Below, one piece after another: positions 17,901-25,956 of a stretch of DNA of 64,000 bases. The stretch covers positions 1 through 64,000 of the forward strand of contig NZ_LKBA01000007.1 of NCBI RefSeq assembly GCF_001307765.1, given 5' to 3'. A model generated the notes under the pieces. The model was not told the origin of the DNA and made no database searches. It was given only the letters and a program-made list of their open reading frames with translations. Source of the DNA: Aliiroseovarius crassostreae. Lineage in GTDB: Bacteria > Pseudomonadota > Alphaproteobacteria > Rhodobacterales > Rhodobacteraceae. Within the stretch, counting starts at the first letter, position 1. Each line of letters begins with the position of its first letter. A program made the translations under genes and the position numbers.

Positions 17901-18159
17901 GCAGGACTTGAATGGTGCCTTGTTTCGCCAAGGCGGCATCGAGGCGGGAGAGGAGTGTTTCGCGGGCGCGGTCACCGTTCAGGGCGACCAGCTTGTCCCA
18001 CTTCGGCCCTTGGGTCTCTTGGATCCAGGCCTCCAAATCCTCGGTGTAGACGGCGGTGTCCTGGTCAAAGCCTTTGGTGTCGCCAAGCAGCCAGCCCTGT
18101 TCCGTCAGCTTCTTGACGATATAGGCTTCGAGGTGTTTTTCGTGGTGCAAATCGCTCAT
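14926..18159 (-). CDS. hsdR: Type I restriction enzyme HsdR (system 1)
   Basis: A 1077-residue restriction subunit. The N-terminal PD-(D/E)xK nuclease shows ELAIDLGLFINGLPVATVELK with catalytic E-x-K near residue 153. The SF2 translocase has Walker A HSAGSGKTSTIAW near residue 315, DEAH box VIIDEAHTSQTGS near 428, FTATPK and LVANKFQTGFDQP; a long helical C-terminus binds the methylase core. The ATG overlaps the hsdS stop by 4 bp, so hsdM-hsdS-hsdR is one operon. It cleaves DNA lacking the system's adenine methylation after ATP-driven translocation. No frameshift or missing motif was seen. Confidence 0.95.
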   Translation of the reverse strand: MSDLHHEKHLEAYIVKKLTEQGWLLGDTKGFDQDTAVYTEDLEAWIQETQGPKWDKLVALNGDRARETLLSRLDAALAKQGTIQVLRRGFSIAGCGQIDMSEAAPEDQRNETIIAHYAANRLRVVPQLKYHPGRELAIDLGLFINGLPVATVELKTDFTQSAESAREQYKRDRLPEDPATGRKHPLLTFKRGAIVHFAMSDSEIWMATKLAGENTYFLPFNRGHDGKGGNPPRDDGEYPVAYFWEEICQPDAFLRIFHSFVYVEKKDVVDLKGNWSVKETLIFPRFHQHDAVNKMIADAKENGPGHAYLCEHSAGSGKTSTIAWTAHDLTKLRHDDGKAVFDTVIIVTDRTVLDGQLQDAVQQIDHRKGMIAAIDRETSSKTKTAQLAEAILKGVPIIVVTLQTFPHAMEAILTETSLKDRSFAVIIDEAHTSQTGSTASKLQATLALSSAKDTANMTVEELLTEIQKSRARPKNLSHFAFTATPKHSTLMLFGRPQDTSRPAGPDNLPRAFHKYEMRQAIDEGFILDVLKGYVSYKTAFNLGKELEDKKRVDGKAAKRALAKWMSLHPTNVTQKVQFIMEHFRHNVSPLLDGKAKAMVVTSSRAAAVRYKKAFDAFVIANPQYKDVRALVAFSGKLSGKDVMHSDDAQISGDLFVCDDDAEFTESNMNAGVEVKDLRIAFDRPEFRVMLVANKFQTGFDQPKLVAMYVDKKIANEVEIVQTLSRLNRTFPGKEETFIVDFVNDPEAIRAACKKYDSGAQITEVQDPNVVYDMKDTLDQQGIYSDEDIEAFKVARFETAKAFDTAEEDHHKAMFAATQKPTDMFNARLKALREEAARCEVEFLKATEGGDDATAKKAEHERMQVEESIGRMLEFKSGLSRFSRTYTYIAQLLDLGDPSMENFAAFTKLLANRLNGVPPEHVDLRGISLTGYDIKKNDDQGNNGDDPDPNLKPTGPGGSNAPGKLPVYLQELIERLNGIFGEAAPIKDQASFVNQIVSITRENSIVRAQVEENSKDQALKGSLPGAVQGAVVRAMSSNNALATHLLKEDKQGLGILTNLIYDLIKARKDIDLGELGDV

Positions 18160-19412
18160 GCTGCGGCCCTCACATCAATCTTACCGGTCACCGCCGCCGT
18201 AATGAGCGCCGCGCGTTTTTCTTTCAAAAGCGCGATGGAGCGCTCAGTCTTTTCAATCAAACCCCGAATTCGATCCAATTCGCGGTCAATCCGGTTCGCA
18301 ATAGCTTCCTGTTCATCCATTGGTGGCAGGAAAATCGGCAATTCTAAAAATTTCTCTGGTTCCATACGCCATTGATCGGTCCGAATACCGTTGGAAATCA
18401 AGCGATAAACCCAAGGCATCGGTCTCGCGCGAAGATAATGGTGCATGTATCTGGGGTTGTGCTCGCCAACTGGCTTCATCACCACATAGTCGGGCGATGT
18501 GATGCCTAAGAAGGGCGAAATCCCCATCGACCCTTGCCATGCTTTCATCTTGTTGATTGCCAAGTCGTTTGGTTCGACCAGCTGATATTTGGACAGGTCT
18601 TCCGGCGTTTTGTTGATGTTGTCGCTTCGCGAAGCTTTCTCGATGACGCCAAACTCACGATAGACGGACAGCACGGTCAGGTCGTCAAACCCTTGGCGTT
18701 TGACCTGTTTGAAATGGTTCTTCATGCGCGCACGTTGCCAATGGGCAGGCACGGCCCCCCGCCATTCGACGCCGCTGTCCTTCGTTGGTGCGCTGGCATC
18801 GATGCCCCGACGAACGAAGTGGGCTATCATCGCTTTTTCTTTGTCGTCCAGAACAGCAATGAAGCGGGTCTTTTGTGCGATCAACCCATCAATTCGCGCG
18901 GTCTCGCGGTCGAGATAGTCGGCGATTGCGTTTTGGTCGTCTTGAGACAAATCTGGCACCGGAAAGTTCAGGAGTTCCGTTTGGCTCAGGTTCTGACGGA
19001 TACCGCCGCCAAGACCATTGAAAATGTTCCCGATGTAAGCGGCGTAGAAATACCAGTAGTAGAACTTGGAAACCACAACATCAGACGTCGGAACCAGACG
19101 AATGTATGCAGGGCTCATGATTCCGCGACGAGGAACCAAGCCGACGCGGCTCGTTTTAATGTTCTGAAGGTCGATCAGTTTGAAGGCCAAGTCACCCGGT
19201 TCAAAGATTTGGTATGAACCGTAGTCAGACGATTGAAGCCCCTCGTTATCGTCTAACGATCGATCGATGACGCCCTTCATGGTCAAGGCCAGACGGTGGC
19301 TTTCCTTCATCCCAGTGTTTGGTTCTTTCGTGTACTTGAAACGATGCTTTGCGGGCAGAGTTGACCACAGAGAAGTGCCGACAAAATCGTCGAGGAAATC
19401 CTTCGGGGTCAT
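18156..19412 (-). CDS. hsdS: Type I specificity subunit HsdS (system 1)
   Basis: A 418-residue subunit with two target-recognition domains (about 1-150 and 215-370). Each is followed by a conserved coiled spacer: IADYLDRETARIDGLIAQKT, and IANRIDRELDRIRGLIEKTE near the C-terminus. The second TRD opens with the usual VEWRGAVPAHW motif; the first lacks a typical W-x-x-x-P-x-x-W start. The recognition sequence cannot be deduced. The start ATG overlaps the hsdM stop (ATGA). Confidence 0.93.
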   Translation of the reverse strand: MTPKDFLDDFVGTSLWSTLPAKHRFKYTKEPNTGMKESHRLALTMKGVIDRSLDDNEGLQSSDYGSYQIFEPGDLAFKLIDLQNIKTSRVGLVPRRGIMSPAYIRLVPTSDVVVSKFYYWYFYAAYIGNIFNGLGGGIRQNLSQTELLNFPVPDLSQDDQNAIADYLDRETARIDGLIAQKTRFIAVLDDKEKAMIAHFVRRGIDASAPTKDSGVEWRGAVPAHWQRARMKNHFKQVKRQGFDDLTVLSVYREFGVIEKASRSDNINKTPEDLSKYQLVEPNDLAINKMKAWQGSMGISPFLGITSPDYVVMKPVGEHNPRYMHHYLRARPMPWVYRLISNGIRTDQWRMEPEKFLELPIFLPPMDEQEAIANRIDRELDRIRGLIEKTERSIALLKEKRAALITAAVTGKIDVRAAA

Positions 19413-21451
19413 TCCGTCACCTCAGCCAAGACTTCGGCGATGGAGGCCTCGATGGCCTTCAGCTCTGCATCAATCTCGTCCAGATCGCGCGGCGGCACGT
19501 ATTCATAGAAATAGCGGTTGAAGTTAATCTCATAACCGACGACCCCGATGTCTCCATCAGTTTCGTCCACATAGGTTTCGTCGATATAGGCGTCATGGGC
19601 GTGGGGCGTGACCTCGGTTTCGAGGTAGTCATGGATATTGGTTCCCATGGGCACGTTTTCATAATCCGTCAGGTCATCGTCGGGGATCAGGTTGTCCTTC
19701 TTGTCCTTCACCGGGTCCAGATCTTCGTCCCGCACGCCAAAGGCCTTTTGAAACGCTTTGATCAGCGCCGCGTCGGCTTTACCGAGGCTCGGGTCCTTCT
19801 TCGCCGCCGCCTTGGCAAAGCTTTCGATCCAATGCCAATCATGGTCGGTGCCTGCATGCTCTGCCAACACCTCGCGCCAGCCTTGCCGCTGATCATCCGT
19901 GCGCTTTTCCCAAGCCTTGTGTTCGGCCAGTGCCTCGAACCCCGCGTCTGACACAAGGATCTTGTGGCGTAGCGGGCGCAGCACCTTGATACGGCGATAG
20001 CCAAAGTCCTGCGCATCGAGGATGAGGCTTTTCTTCGTGGGCTCGAAATCGGCATAGAGCTGCACGATATCGCGGATTTGGTCCTCGCCGATCTTACGGC
20101 GCTTGTTGCCCTCGCTCTTGCGGAGCGGTTCAAACATCTCGGTTGCGTCGATCAGCTGAACCTTGCCGCGCCGGTCAGCGGGCTTGCGGTTGGACAGAAC
20201 CCAGATGTAGGTGCCAATGCCGGTGCGGAAGAAGATCTCGGTCGGCAGGGCGATGATGGCCTCGACCACGTCCTGCTCAAGCAGGTGACGGCGGATTTCG
20301 GATTCACCCTGCCCGGCGTTGCCATTGAAGAGGGGAGAACCGGACAGCACAATCGCCGCGCGCCCGCCGCCTTTTGCAGGGTCTTCAAGCTTGCTTAGCA
20401 GGTGCAGGAGGAACAGCATGGAGCCATCGCTGACACGGGGCAGTTTGGGGCCAAAGCGCCCTTCAAATTTCTGGTCGCGGTGTTCGCGCACGACGTCGGC
20501 CTGGTCCAACTCCCACTTCTTGCCAAACGGCGGGTTGGAGACGCAGTAGTGGAATTTGTCGTGGCGGAATTTGTCGGCCGACAGCGTACTGCCAAGCTTG
20601 ATGTTCTGGGACAGGTCGCGACCAGGGTCGGATTTGAGCGTCTTCAGAAGCATGCTCGCCAGACAGACGGCGTGGGTTTCGGATTCCAGTTCCTGGCCGT
20701 AGGGAACAAGGGTCGGGGCGGTGCCATAGCGATCTTGCAATGACTGAACGTGCTCCATCCCGTCCGAGACAAAGCCGCCGGTGCCGATCGTCGGGTCGTA
20801 GAGCGTGCGGATGATGCCGGGGTTGTCGATGAACATCTGGTCATCCGGTTCGAGCAGGAGCTCGATGCCCAAGTGGACAACGTCGCGGGGCGTCATGAAA
20901 TCCTCGGCTGCTTCGTTCACTTCGGCCCCGAAGCGGCGGATCAGGTGTTCATAGACATTGGACATGGTCCGCTCTGGAACCGCGTCGGGGTGCAGGTCGA
21001 TGGCGGCGAAGTTCTGGCAGATCTTGTAGAGAACGCCCTTCTTGTCCATCTGGCTGATCGTGTTGATGAAATCGAACTGTTCGAAGATCACGCGGGCATT
21101 GCCGGAGAACTTCGCGATGTAGTCCTCAAGGTTCTGGCGGGTGCGGCCAGACCCGAGCGTTTCCAGGCTGTAGCTTGACGTGTTGTAAAAGGGGTAGCCG
21201 GTTGCCTGACGCAGGATGACATCGACGTCGAGCCCGTTTTCGACGGCCATTTTGTGCATTTTGGCGGCTTCTTCACGAGTAGGCTCAAGGACGCATTCCA
21301 GGCGGCGGAGAAGCGTGAAGGGCAAGATGATTTTGCCGAAATCGACGTGTTTGAAGTTGCCCCACAGGTCGTCCGCGTTCTTCCAGATGAAATCCGCGAG
21401 TGACGTGTGGGTGTTGTTGGCTTTGGATGCGGGTGATGCATGTGTGTTCAA
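19409..21451 (-). CDS. hsdM: Type I methylase subunit HsdM (system 1)
   Basis: A 680-residue N6-adenine methyltransferase. The N-terminal HsdM helical domain (first ~150 residues; FIWKNADDLWGNFKHVDFGK) is followed by the SAM-binding motif DPTIGTGGFVSDG near residue 222 and catalytic NPPFGKKW near 306. Both motifs are complete, so methylation is expected. The start is TTG 21451, the only start that keeps the N-terminal helix; it has a weak GAGA upstream. First gene of the hsdMSR operon; the fusion gene ends 79 bp upstream on the same strand and may be co-transcribed. Confidence 0.93.
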   Translation of the reverse strand: MNTHASPASKANNTHTSLADFIWKNADDLWGNFKHVDFGKIILPFTLLRRLECVLEPTREEAAKMHKMAVENGLDVDVILRQATGYPFYNTSSYSLETLGSGRTRQNLEDYIAKFSGNARVIFEQFDFINTISQMDKKGVLYKICQNFAAIDLHPDAVPERTMSNVYEHLIRRFGAEVNEAAEDFMTPRDVVHLGIELLLEPDDQMFIDNPGIIRTLYDPTIGTGGFVSDGMEHVQSLQDRYGTAPTLVPYGQELESETHAVCLASMLLKTLKSDPGRDLSQNIKLGSTLSADKFRHDKFHYCVSNPPFGKKWELDQADVVREHRDQKFEGRFGPKLPRVSDGSMLFLLHLLSKLEDPAKGGGRAAIVLSGSPLFNGNAGQGESEIRRHLLEQDVVEAIIALPTEIFFRTGIGTYIWVLSNRKPADRRGKVQLIDATEMFEPLRKSEGNKRRKIGEDQIRDIVQLYADFEPTKKSLILDAQDFGYRRIKVLRPLRHKILVSDAGFEALAEHKAWEKRTDDQRQGWREVLAEHAGTDHDWHWIESFAKAAAKKDPSLGKADAALIKAFQKAFGVRDEDLDPVKDKKDNLIPDDDLTDYENVPMGTNIHDYLETEVTPHAHDAYIDETYVDETDGDIGVVGYEINFNRYFYEYVPPRDLDEIDAELKAIEASIAEVLAEVTE

Positions 21452-21530
21452 GGGTCAGGTCTCGTTCTGATTGGGTGCTTCACGCTTGGCGTGAAGATGA
21501 ATTGAATTGGTCTGGGTTGAAAGCGGGCGG

Positions 21531-23234
21531 TCAGGATTCCTCAAGGTGCAGCTTTCGGCTTGGCCAAGAGTTTGTGCGCTCGGCTTCAATCTCGGCCATG
21601 ATTGCTTCGATCTGAGAATGCCGCTCTTGCCTAAACTGAAATGTGTGTTCTGCGCGTTCGGCGTCGTCGTCGGAGGGAATTGGAACTCGGAAAGCCTTCA
21701 GGTCTTTGATAGCGATTGATTGGATCGCTGCACCGCCAGCAAGTGTGCGTAGTGCTTCAACGACTGTTGGATTTGCCAGGTATTCATAAAGAACCACACC
21801 GGATATTCCTCCGCGTTTCGGGCGCAAAATCATGAAGGATTGCCCAGCCGTCCAAAACCCATCTTCGTCGCCAGTCGGCGCATCGGCCGGAACGAGTCCT
21901 GCGGTGCCGATCGTACCTTTGACCGACAAGACTACATCGCCGGGAAGTAAGCGTTGGTTGCGAGCTTTGCGCATCTGCGCGCGTTCGAGCGTCGATATTT
22001 TGTTTGGTTTCATCAGTAGACCACTATCGCCAACATCTGCCGGTGACGCCTCGAAGATAGTGAATTCGCCGTCATCCGCTTTGCCCAAGCTCAGAGGCCG
22101 GATCAATTCGAGAGCATCTTCCAACTCAATCGTGCTTGAGCGTTCTAGAAAGCTATCAAGTGCGGCTGCAGCTGGCGGAAGCAAATACCGGTTTATGCTC
22201 AAGATGAAGTCTTTCTCCTTGATCTCTCTGAGCGAGACATCCTTGGCGAAGGTTTCATCGATTAAGGTGCTTTCCTCAAAAAAACTGGCCCAGTTTGTGC
22301 CCGGAAGTATTTCAGGGCGCCCCCTAAGGGTTCTCCCAGAGAACTGTGGATGAGAAAGATCGAGCATTCTGACCTCGGGATAATCTTTGCCCGAAGGGCC
22401 GAGAACCAAAACGTCTGTATTAATCATTGTGTTTGGGAAAATCATGCCACCGGGTACCGCAAGGATCCCTTTCAGACGGCCGGACGCGACGAGCGCTTCG
22501 CGCGCCAAAGGTTCAACGCCAACTCCCCGAAACATCAAACCGTCGGGCACACAAAGGATAGTAAGGCCGCTGGTTTGTGCCAGCGCGTCCGCTAGAGCAA
22601 GTGCATCTTCGGTTAAGCGTTTTTTCCCTTCCTCTGCGTCCAATACCGCGAGTGTGCGTCGCGGAAACTGGCTTGTGTTTGCGGGTCTAGTGCCGAAAGG
22701 GGGAAGGGCCACTTCTGCGTCAAAAGCGGTGGTATTGTTGCGCGCCAAAGGATCAGCGTTTTGGACCTTCAATTCGCACTCCAAGAGAACGGTAAGGCTT
22801 TGTGCAAAGTCACAAATGTCCTTATTTTGCGACACGAAGAGCACTGCCTTGCCGCGCATTGCCAGCAAAAGTGCTGTGTGAAGGGAGGCCTCGAACGAGC
22901 AGCGTACGGAACTGGCGCTATCGACAAATTCTGCAAAGCGCTTTGCTGGGGTTTTGGGCAGCCATGGCTCGTGGCTCCCATGACTAGGTGCCATCAATTC
23001 GTCAATCGCGGCCAGACGTTCCGTCGGAGAAAGATCAAGAAGTGCCTGAGTGGCTTCATCAAAAGCTCTCCCGCCTGCATGTTCACTCGCGGCTTCCAAA
23101 TCATTTGGGGTGGGCATCGATTTCTCAGGGTCCAAGCGAGATGCGCCGTTGAAGGCCAAAATACGGGCTGCATGCTGAATGCCGGGAATCTGGCGCACAG
23201 CTGAAAGGGCTTGTCTTTGATTGGGTTTGGTCAC
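21531..23234 (-). CDS. Degenerate N6-methylase domain fused to an HsdS-like target-recognition domain
   Basis: A 567-residue protein. Residues ~1-95 form a leader of unknown fold. About 110-330 resemble the HsdM catalytic core, but the motif-I glycine loop is replaced (CSFEASLHTALLLAM) and catalytic NPPF reads LPPFG near residue 179. The last ~200 resemble one HsdS recognition half (GDVVLSVKGTIGTAGLV; AIQSIAIKDLKAFRVPIP; ending in a helix). GTG 23234 is chosen because AAGGGG lies 8 nt upstream and 10 bp separate it from the DUF4258 stop. Methylation is improbable; it may read or redirect target sequences for the adjacent hsd system. A relic of the same gene pair lies at 155-513. Confidence 0.75.
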   Translation of the reverse strand: MTKPNQRQALSAVRQIPGIQHAARILAFNGASRLDPEKSMPTPNDLEAASEHAGGRAFDEATQALLDLSPTERLAAIDELMAPSHGSHEPWLPKTPAKRFAEFVDSASSVRCSFEASLHTALLLAMRGKAVLFVSQNKDICDFAQSLTVLLECELKVQNADPLARNNTTAFDAEVALPPFGTRPANTSQFPRRTLAVLDAEEGKKRLTEDALALADALAQTSGLTILCVPDGLMFRGVGVEPLAREALVASGRLKGILAVPGGMIFPNTMINTDVLVLGPSGKDYPEVRMLDLSHPQFSGRTLRGRPEILPGTNWASFFEESTLIDETFAKDVSLREIKEKDFILSINRYLLPPAAAALDSFLERSSTIELEDALELIRPLSLGKADDGEFTIFEASPADVGDSGLLMKPNKISTLERAQMRKARNQRLLPGDVVLSVKGTIGTAGLVPADAPTGDEDGFWTAGQSFMILRPKRGGISGVVLYEYLANPTVVEALRTLAGGAAIQSIAIKDLKAFRVPIPSDDDAERAEHTFQFRQERHSQIEAIMAEIEAERTNSWPSRKLHLEES

Positions 23235-23244
23235 TTTCAGCCCC

Positions 23245-23517
23245 TTATTTTTTTGACGCCGGACGTGCGAAACTGCCCGTGTTGTATGTCGTGATCTGAC
23301 AGTCGCCCGCAACGACGACTGTGATCCCGCCCTTGCACTTGGCGCGCTCAAGGAGCTTCAGCGTTTGGCGAAGTTCGGCCGCGACTTCGTCGCAGTCCTT
23401 GCGGCGCAACACGATTTTGTCGCCTTCAAAAATGCCATGTTCTAACGCAAGGTCTACCATCTGCTTGTTGATGCCGCGCTGGTTCATTCTGCAATCCATG
23501 TGGTTTGTGACTTGCAT
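23245..23517 (-). CDS. DUF4258-like small protein paired with the fusion gene
   Basis: A 90-residue protein with the DUF4258-style core: RMNQRGINKQMVDLALEHG, a central IVLRRK strand, then GGITVVVAGDCQITTYNTG. ATG 23517 is chosen because AGGAG lies 7 nt before it; a start 8 codons earlier lacks one. DUF4258 proteins have a small RelE/BrnT-like alpha-beta look, and some are suspected RNases, but this is not established. It precedes the fusion gene by 10 bp, and the same spacing is kept in the relic at 432. Confidence 0.7.
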   Translation of the reverse strand: MQVTNHMDCRMNQRGINKQMVDLALEHGIFEGDKIVLRRKDCDEVAAELRQTLKLLERAKCKGGITVVVAGDCQITTYNTGSFARPASKK

Positions 23518-23603
23518 CGACTTGCTCCTCTTGATGACCAAGAGATACGAGCGCCTGATTTAAAAATCAACCCCTTATTTTATTTTATTGTCACGAGGTC
23601 CTG

Positions 23604-24521
23604 TTAGGACGAGGCGCTAGCTTCAGCTTGTTGCCAGTCATGGTAGGTCTGCTTCGATCCTTTGACCTTCCACTCCAGGCGTCCGTTGCTGTTTCGGTCC
23701 AGGACGACAGCAGCGGCGGCTGAAGGACTATTGAATGACCAAGGTTTCGTGAAACGGAGTTTTTGATTGCCGTCGGCGACCAGAGTGCCGTCGGATATAA
23801 GCTTTTCCTTCAAGCTGCCATAGCTTTGTTGGACATAGCCGGTCTCGGTGAGCGCCTCAGACCCTTCCAGTACAACAAATTCACCATCTTCCTCGACAGC
23901 GGTCGCTTTGACACCACTCTTGTGGCGGATCTCAAACTGCACTTCACCTGCGGTTCGTTCGTCGACTGGCTTCGCTGTCTGTGTCACCGCGCGCGGTTGT
24001 GGCTTGAGCATATCCAGGCCGATTACGGGCAGGATGATCCGCAGGTTTGATAGAAACTGCTCCATGTTGGCTACGTCGGCCTCGGGCAATCGCCGCCTGC
24101 TGGTGTCCGGCTGCGTGCCGTTATCCAATGTGACGCGGCCTGCTTGGGCGGCTTGTTCTATGAGCCGCGCCTCCAGGTATTCCGCGTGCCCTTTGGAAAG
24201 GTCATCGTCACTTGTCGTAATGGTGATGGCAGTTTCCCAGAAGTCTCTTTTGATCGCGCTTTGCTTGATCCTCTCGGCCACGGAATTTCCGGAGCCAATA
24301 TAGGTGCGGGTTGCACCGGCTTTTTCGGGATCAGGACCCGATAGGATATAGATACCGGTCCGATCAACTTCTTCACGAGCGGTCAGGTCGCCGAAAGCTG
24401 AAGCTCCGCTTACAAAAAGCAAACCGGTCCAACCATGGATTGTCGCTTTTCGCAGCCCAGTTGGCTTCCCGTCGACGAGAAAAAGCTGGATTGTTCGACC
24501 GAATGAGCCCTCTGCTTGCAC
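23604..24521 (-). CDS. GIY-YIG nuclease-domain protein with C-terminal DUF4357
   Basis: A 305-residue protein. After a ~50-residue leader (GRTIQLFLVDGKPTGLR) comes a GIY-YIG fold: GIYILSGPD near 57, RTYIGSGNSVAERI near 74, a helix with KRDFWETA and the catalytic Glu probably in HAEYLEARLI. The C-terminus carries a DUF4357-type module ending WKVKGSKQTYHDWQQ. Proteins with this architecture are frequent beside restriction-modification genes and are presumed nucleases or DNA-binding accessory factors. Same strand as the DUF4258 gene, 86 bp upstream of it. Confidence 0.8.
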   Translation of the reverse strand: MQAEGSFGRTIQLFLVDGKPTGLRKATIHGWTGLLFVSGASAFGDLTAREEVDRTGIYILSGPDPEKAGATRTYIGSGNSVAERIKQSAIKRDFWETAITITTSDDDLSKGHAEYLEARLIEQAAQAGRVTLDNGTQPDTSRRRLPEADVANMEQFLSNLRIILPVIGLDMLKPQPRAVTQTAKPVDERTAGEVQFEIRHKSGVKATAVEEDGEFVVLEGSEALTETGYVQQSYGSLKEKLISDGTLVADGNQKLRFTKPWSFNSPSAAAAVVLDRNSNGRLEWKVKGSKQTYHDWQQAEASASS

Positions 24522-24594
24522 GATTTTTTCCCTGAAAACATGATTCTAATAATTTCTTGTACAGCACACTTTAACCACGAAATTACATGATTGT

Positions 24595-24998
24595 CGTCCC
24601 GTCGGGACGGCTTTTGCAAACGGACTGCACCGAGGTTCAACGGGCCGTTGGCCCGCTCACCCCGATCCAGACATCATTCTTTTTGTTTGGTCCGCCCAAC
24701 ATCCCTGACCGTGGCGGTCAACCTTAGTCCATCACCAAAATCAGCCACCAATTTCCCCTGTCTCGCGAGCGAGCCATTCCTCGCGAAGCAAATTGGCGTC
24801 TGATTTTGGCGCAGACATTTTCTTCGCAAATGTGACCGATTGACAGCCCCGTTCAGGGCCGTGGGTCGGGCTGTGCCCTCTCCCACTCTGTTCCGCCGAA
24901 TACATGCGTATTCGGTCAGATCAGGTGGCCGAGGCGCAGCCCATCGGCGGAAAGGGGCGTGAAGCCTCTCCCGCGTCACTTTGAACAGGAGGCCACAA
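24595..24998 (+). promoter_or_regulatory. Structured leader L1 upstream of truncated ardC
   Basis: A ~400-bp non-coding element repeated at 47524-47899 (L2) and in diverged form at 49014-49402 (L3). Hairpins visible are CGTCCC-GTC-GGGACG (24595-24609); CGGGCC-GTT-GGCCCG; a 75-bp long hairpin with 10-bp arms CCAAAATCAG/CTGATTTTGG (24735-24809) and inner CCAATTT/AAATTGG; CCGAATACATGCGTATTCGG (24896-24915); and an enclosing TTCCGCCGA/TCGGCGGAA (24891-24899 with 24944-24952). It ends AGGAGGCCACAAATG. Function is inferred: an RNA leader, a regulator site, or a promoter active on single-stranded DNA entering by conjugation. Confidence 0.7.
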
Positions 24999-25544
24999 AT
25001 GGCACCGAAATTTGATGTTTATGCCCATGTCACCGACACCATTATTGCAGAGATCGAGGCGGGCACGCCGCCTTGGCGCAAGCCGTGGACCGGAAGCGCG
25101 TCGGGCATTGCCCTGCCAACTCGACACAACGGCGAGGAGTATCGCGGGATTAATATCCTGATGCTCTGGGTCATGGCAGCAAAGCATGGCTATGTGTCCA
25201 GCCGCTGGATGACCTACAAGCAGGCGCGAGAGCTGGGCGGCCAAGTCCGCAAAGGCGAAACGTCGTCGACCGTGGTCAAATACGGGACGTTCACCCGAGA
25301 AAACGAACTGGGCATTGAGGAAGAACTGCCCTATGCGCGCGCATACCGCGTCTTCAACGCGGATCAGATCGAAGGTTTGCCGGAGGAGTACTACATCCGT
25401 CCCGAGGCCCCGCGCGATCTTGGCACTGAGGTTGATCCCGACGGTGGTCGAAGTTCAAGAGGGAAGGCATTGGCGAGGAATTTTGGATGGCAAAATCGTC
25501 TGCCACAAAAGCACAGCACTATACGGCAGCAGTGTGAGTTGTAG
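24999..25544 (+). pseudogene. ardC: ArdC antirestriction gene, C-terminal metallopeptidase domain lost
   Basis: The first ~142 residues match the complete ArdC at 47900 nearly residue for residue (KFDVYAHVTDTIIAEIEAGT, the ssDNA-binding N-domain) up to RPEAPRDLGT. At ~25427 the sequence switches to unrelated DNA with ~40 foreign codons to TGA-25544. The HExxH peptidase domain is missing. The N-domain alone could still bind DNA. The foreign tail, read in another frame (VEVQEGRHWRG, GKIVCHKSTALYG), looks like the end of some other protein, unidentified. Confidence 0.85.
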
Positions 25545-25644
25545 TTCTAACCCATAGATAAATGCATACGATTGCCAAGTGCCAGAGTCGCTGGCGCTTG
25601 GCTGGCAAGTAGTGATTAGCTTTACTTGCACGTGTGCTTGTTTA

Positions 25645-25719
25645 CTAATTCGCCAAGCCGCCGCGCTTGGCACTGAAGAACAGGGGAGCATGGGGTTTGC
25701 TGACGTGACGCGGAGGCGT
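25645..25719 (-). pseudogene. Remnant of a XerC-like tyrosine recombinase
   Basis: Reading leftwards, about 24 codons give TPPRHVSKPHAPLFFSAKRG and then a stop. This matches PRHISKPGAPLFFSAKRGG of the intact recombinase at 28796-29368. Both sides are unrelated. The remnant and the intact gene bracket the DUF4297/ATPase pair. The remainder of 25545-25956 shows no gene; hairpins based on GCCAAG at 25574-25671 partly fall in this remnant. Confidence 0.7.
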
Positions 25720-25956
25720 CTCTTACGGCCCGTGCTCCAGCTGGCTTTGGAACAGTGACGACGGGATAAAGCAAATCGTCAGTGAATCGTTTGAATCCAG
25801 TTGAGTTGCGAAAGGCTCACTAGCCAATATTGCAACCTAGCGCTAGTAGACTGGGCCCTTTCTTTGAAAAAACGGATGAAAGCTCACATCATTTGTTGTC
25901 AGCGCTGTGTAGTTGAGTAGAGTGCACTCTATGGTTGTCTGATTTGGGCCAAAATT

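Noticed and set aside
16867-18375. Long 502-codon plus-strand reading frame across hsdR-1
   Set aside because: It is antisense to HsdR and HsdS, whose motifs are unambiguous; composition follows the reverse of GC-rich coding DNA and no ribosome site or family is visible.
25574-25671. GCCAAG hairpins that look like an attC or REP site
   Set aside because: The right-hand hairpin falls within the recombinase remnant (FSAKRGG codons); the left one lacks attC core sites. No array seen.
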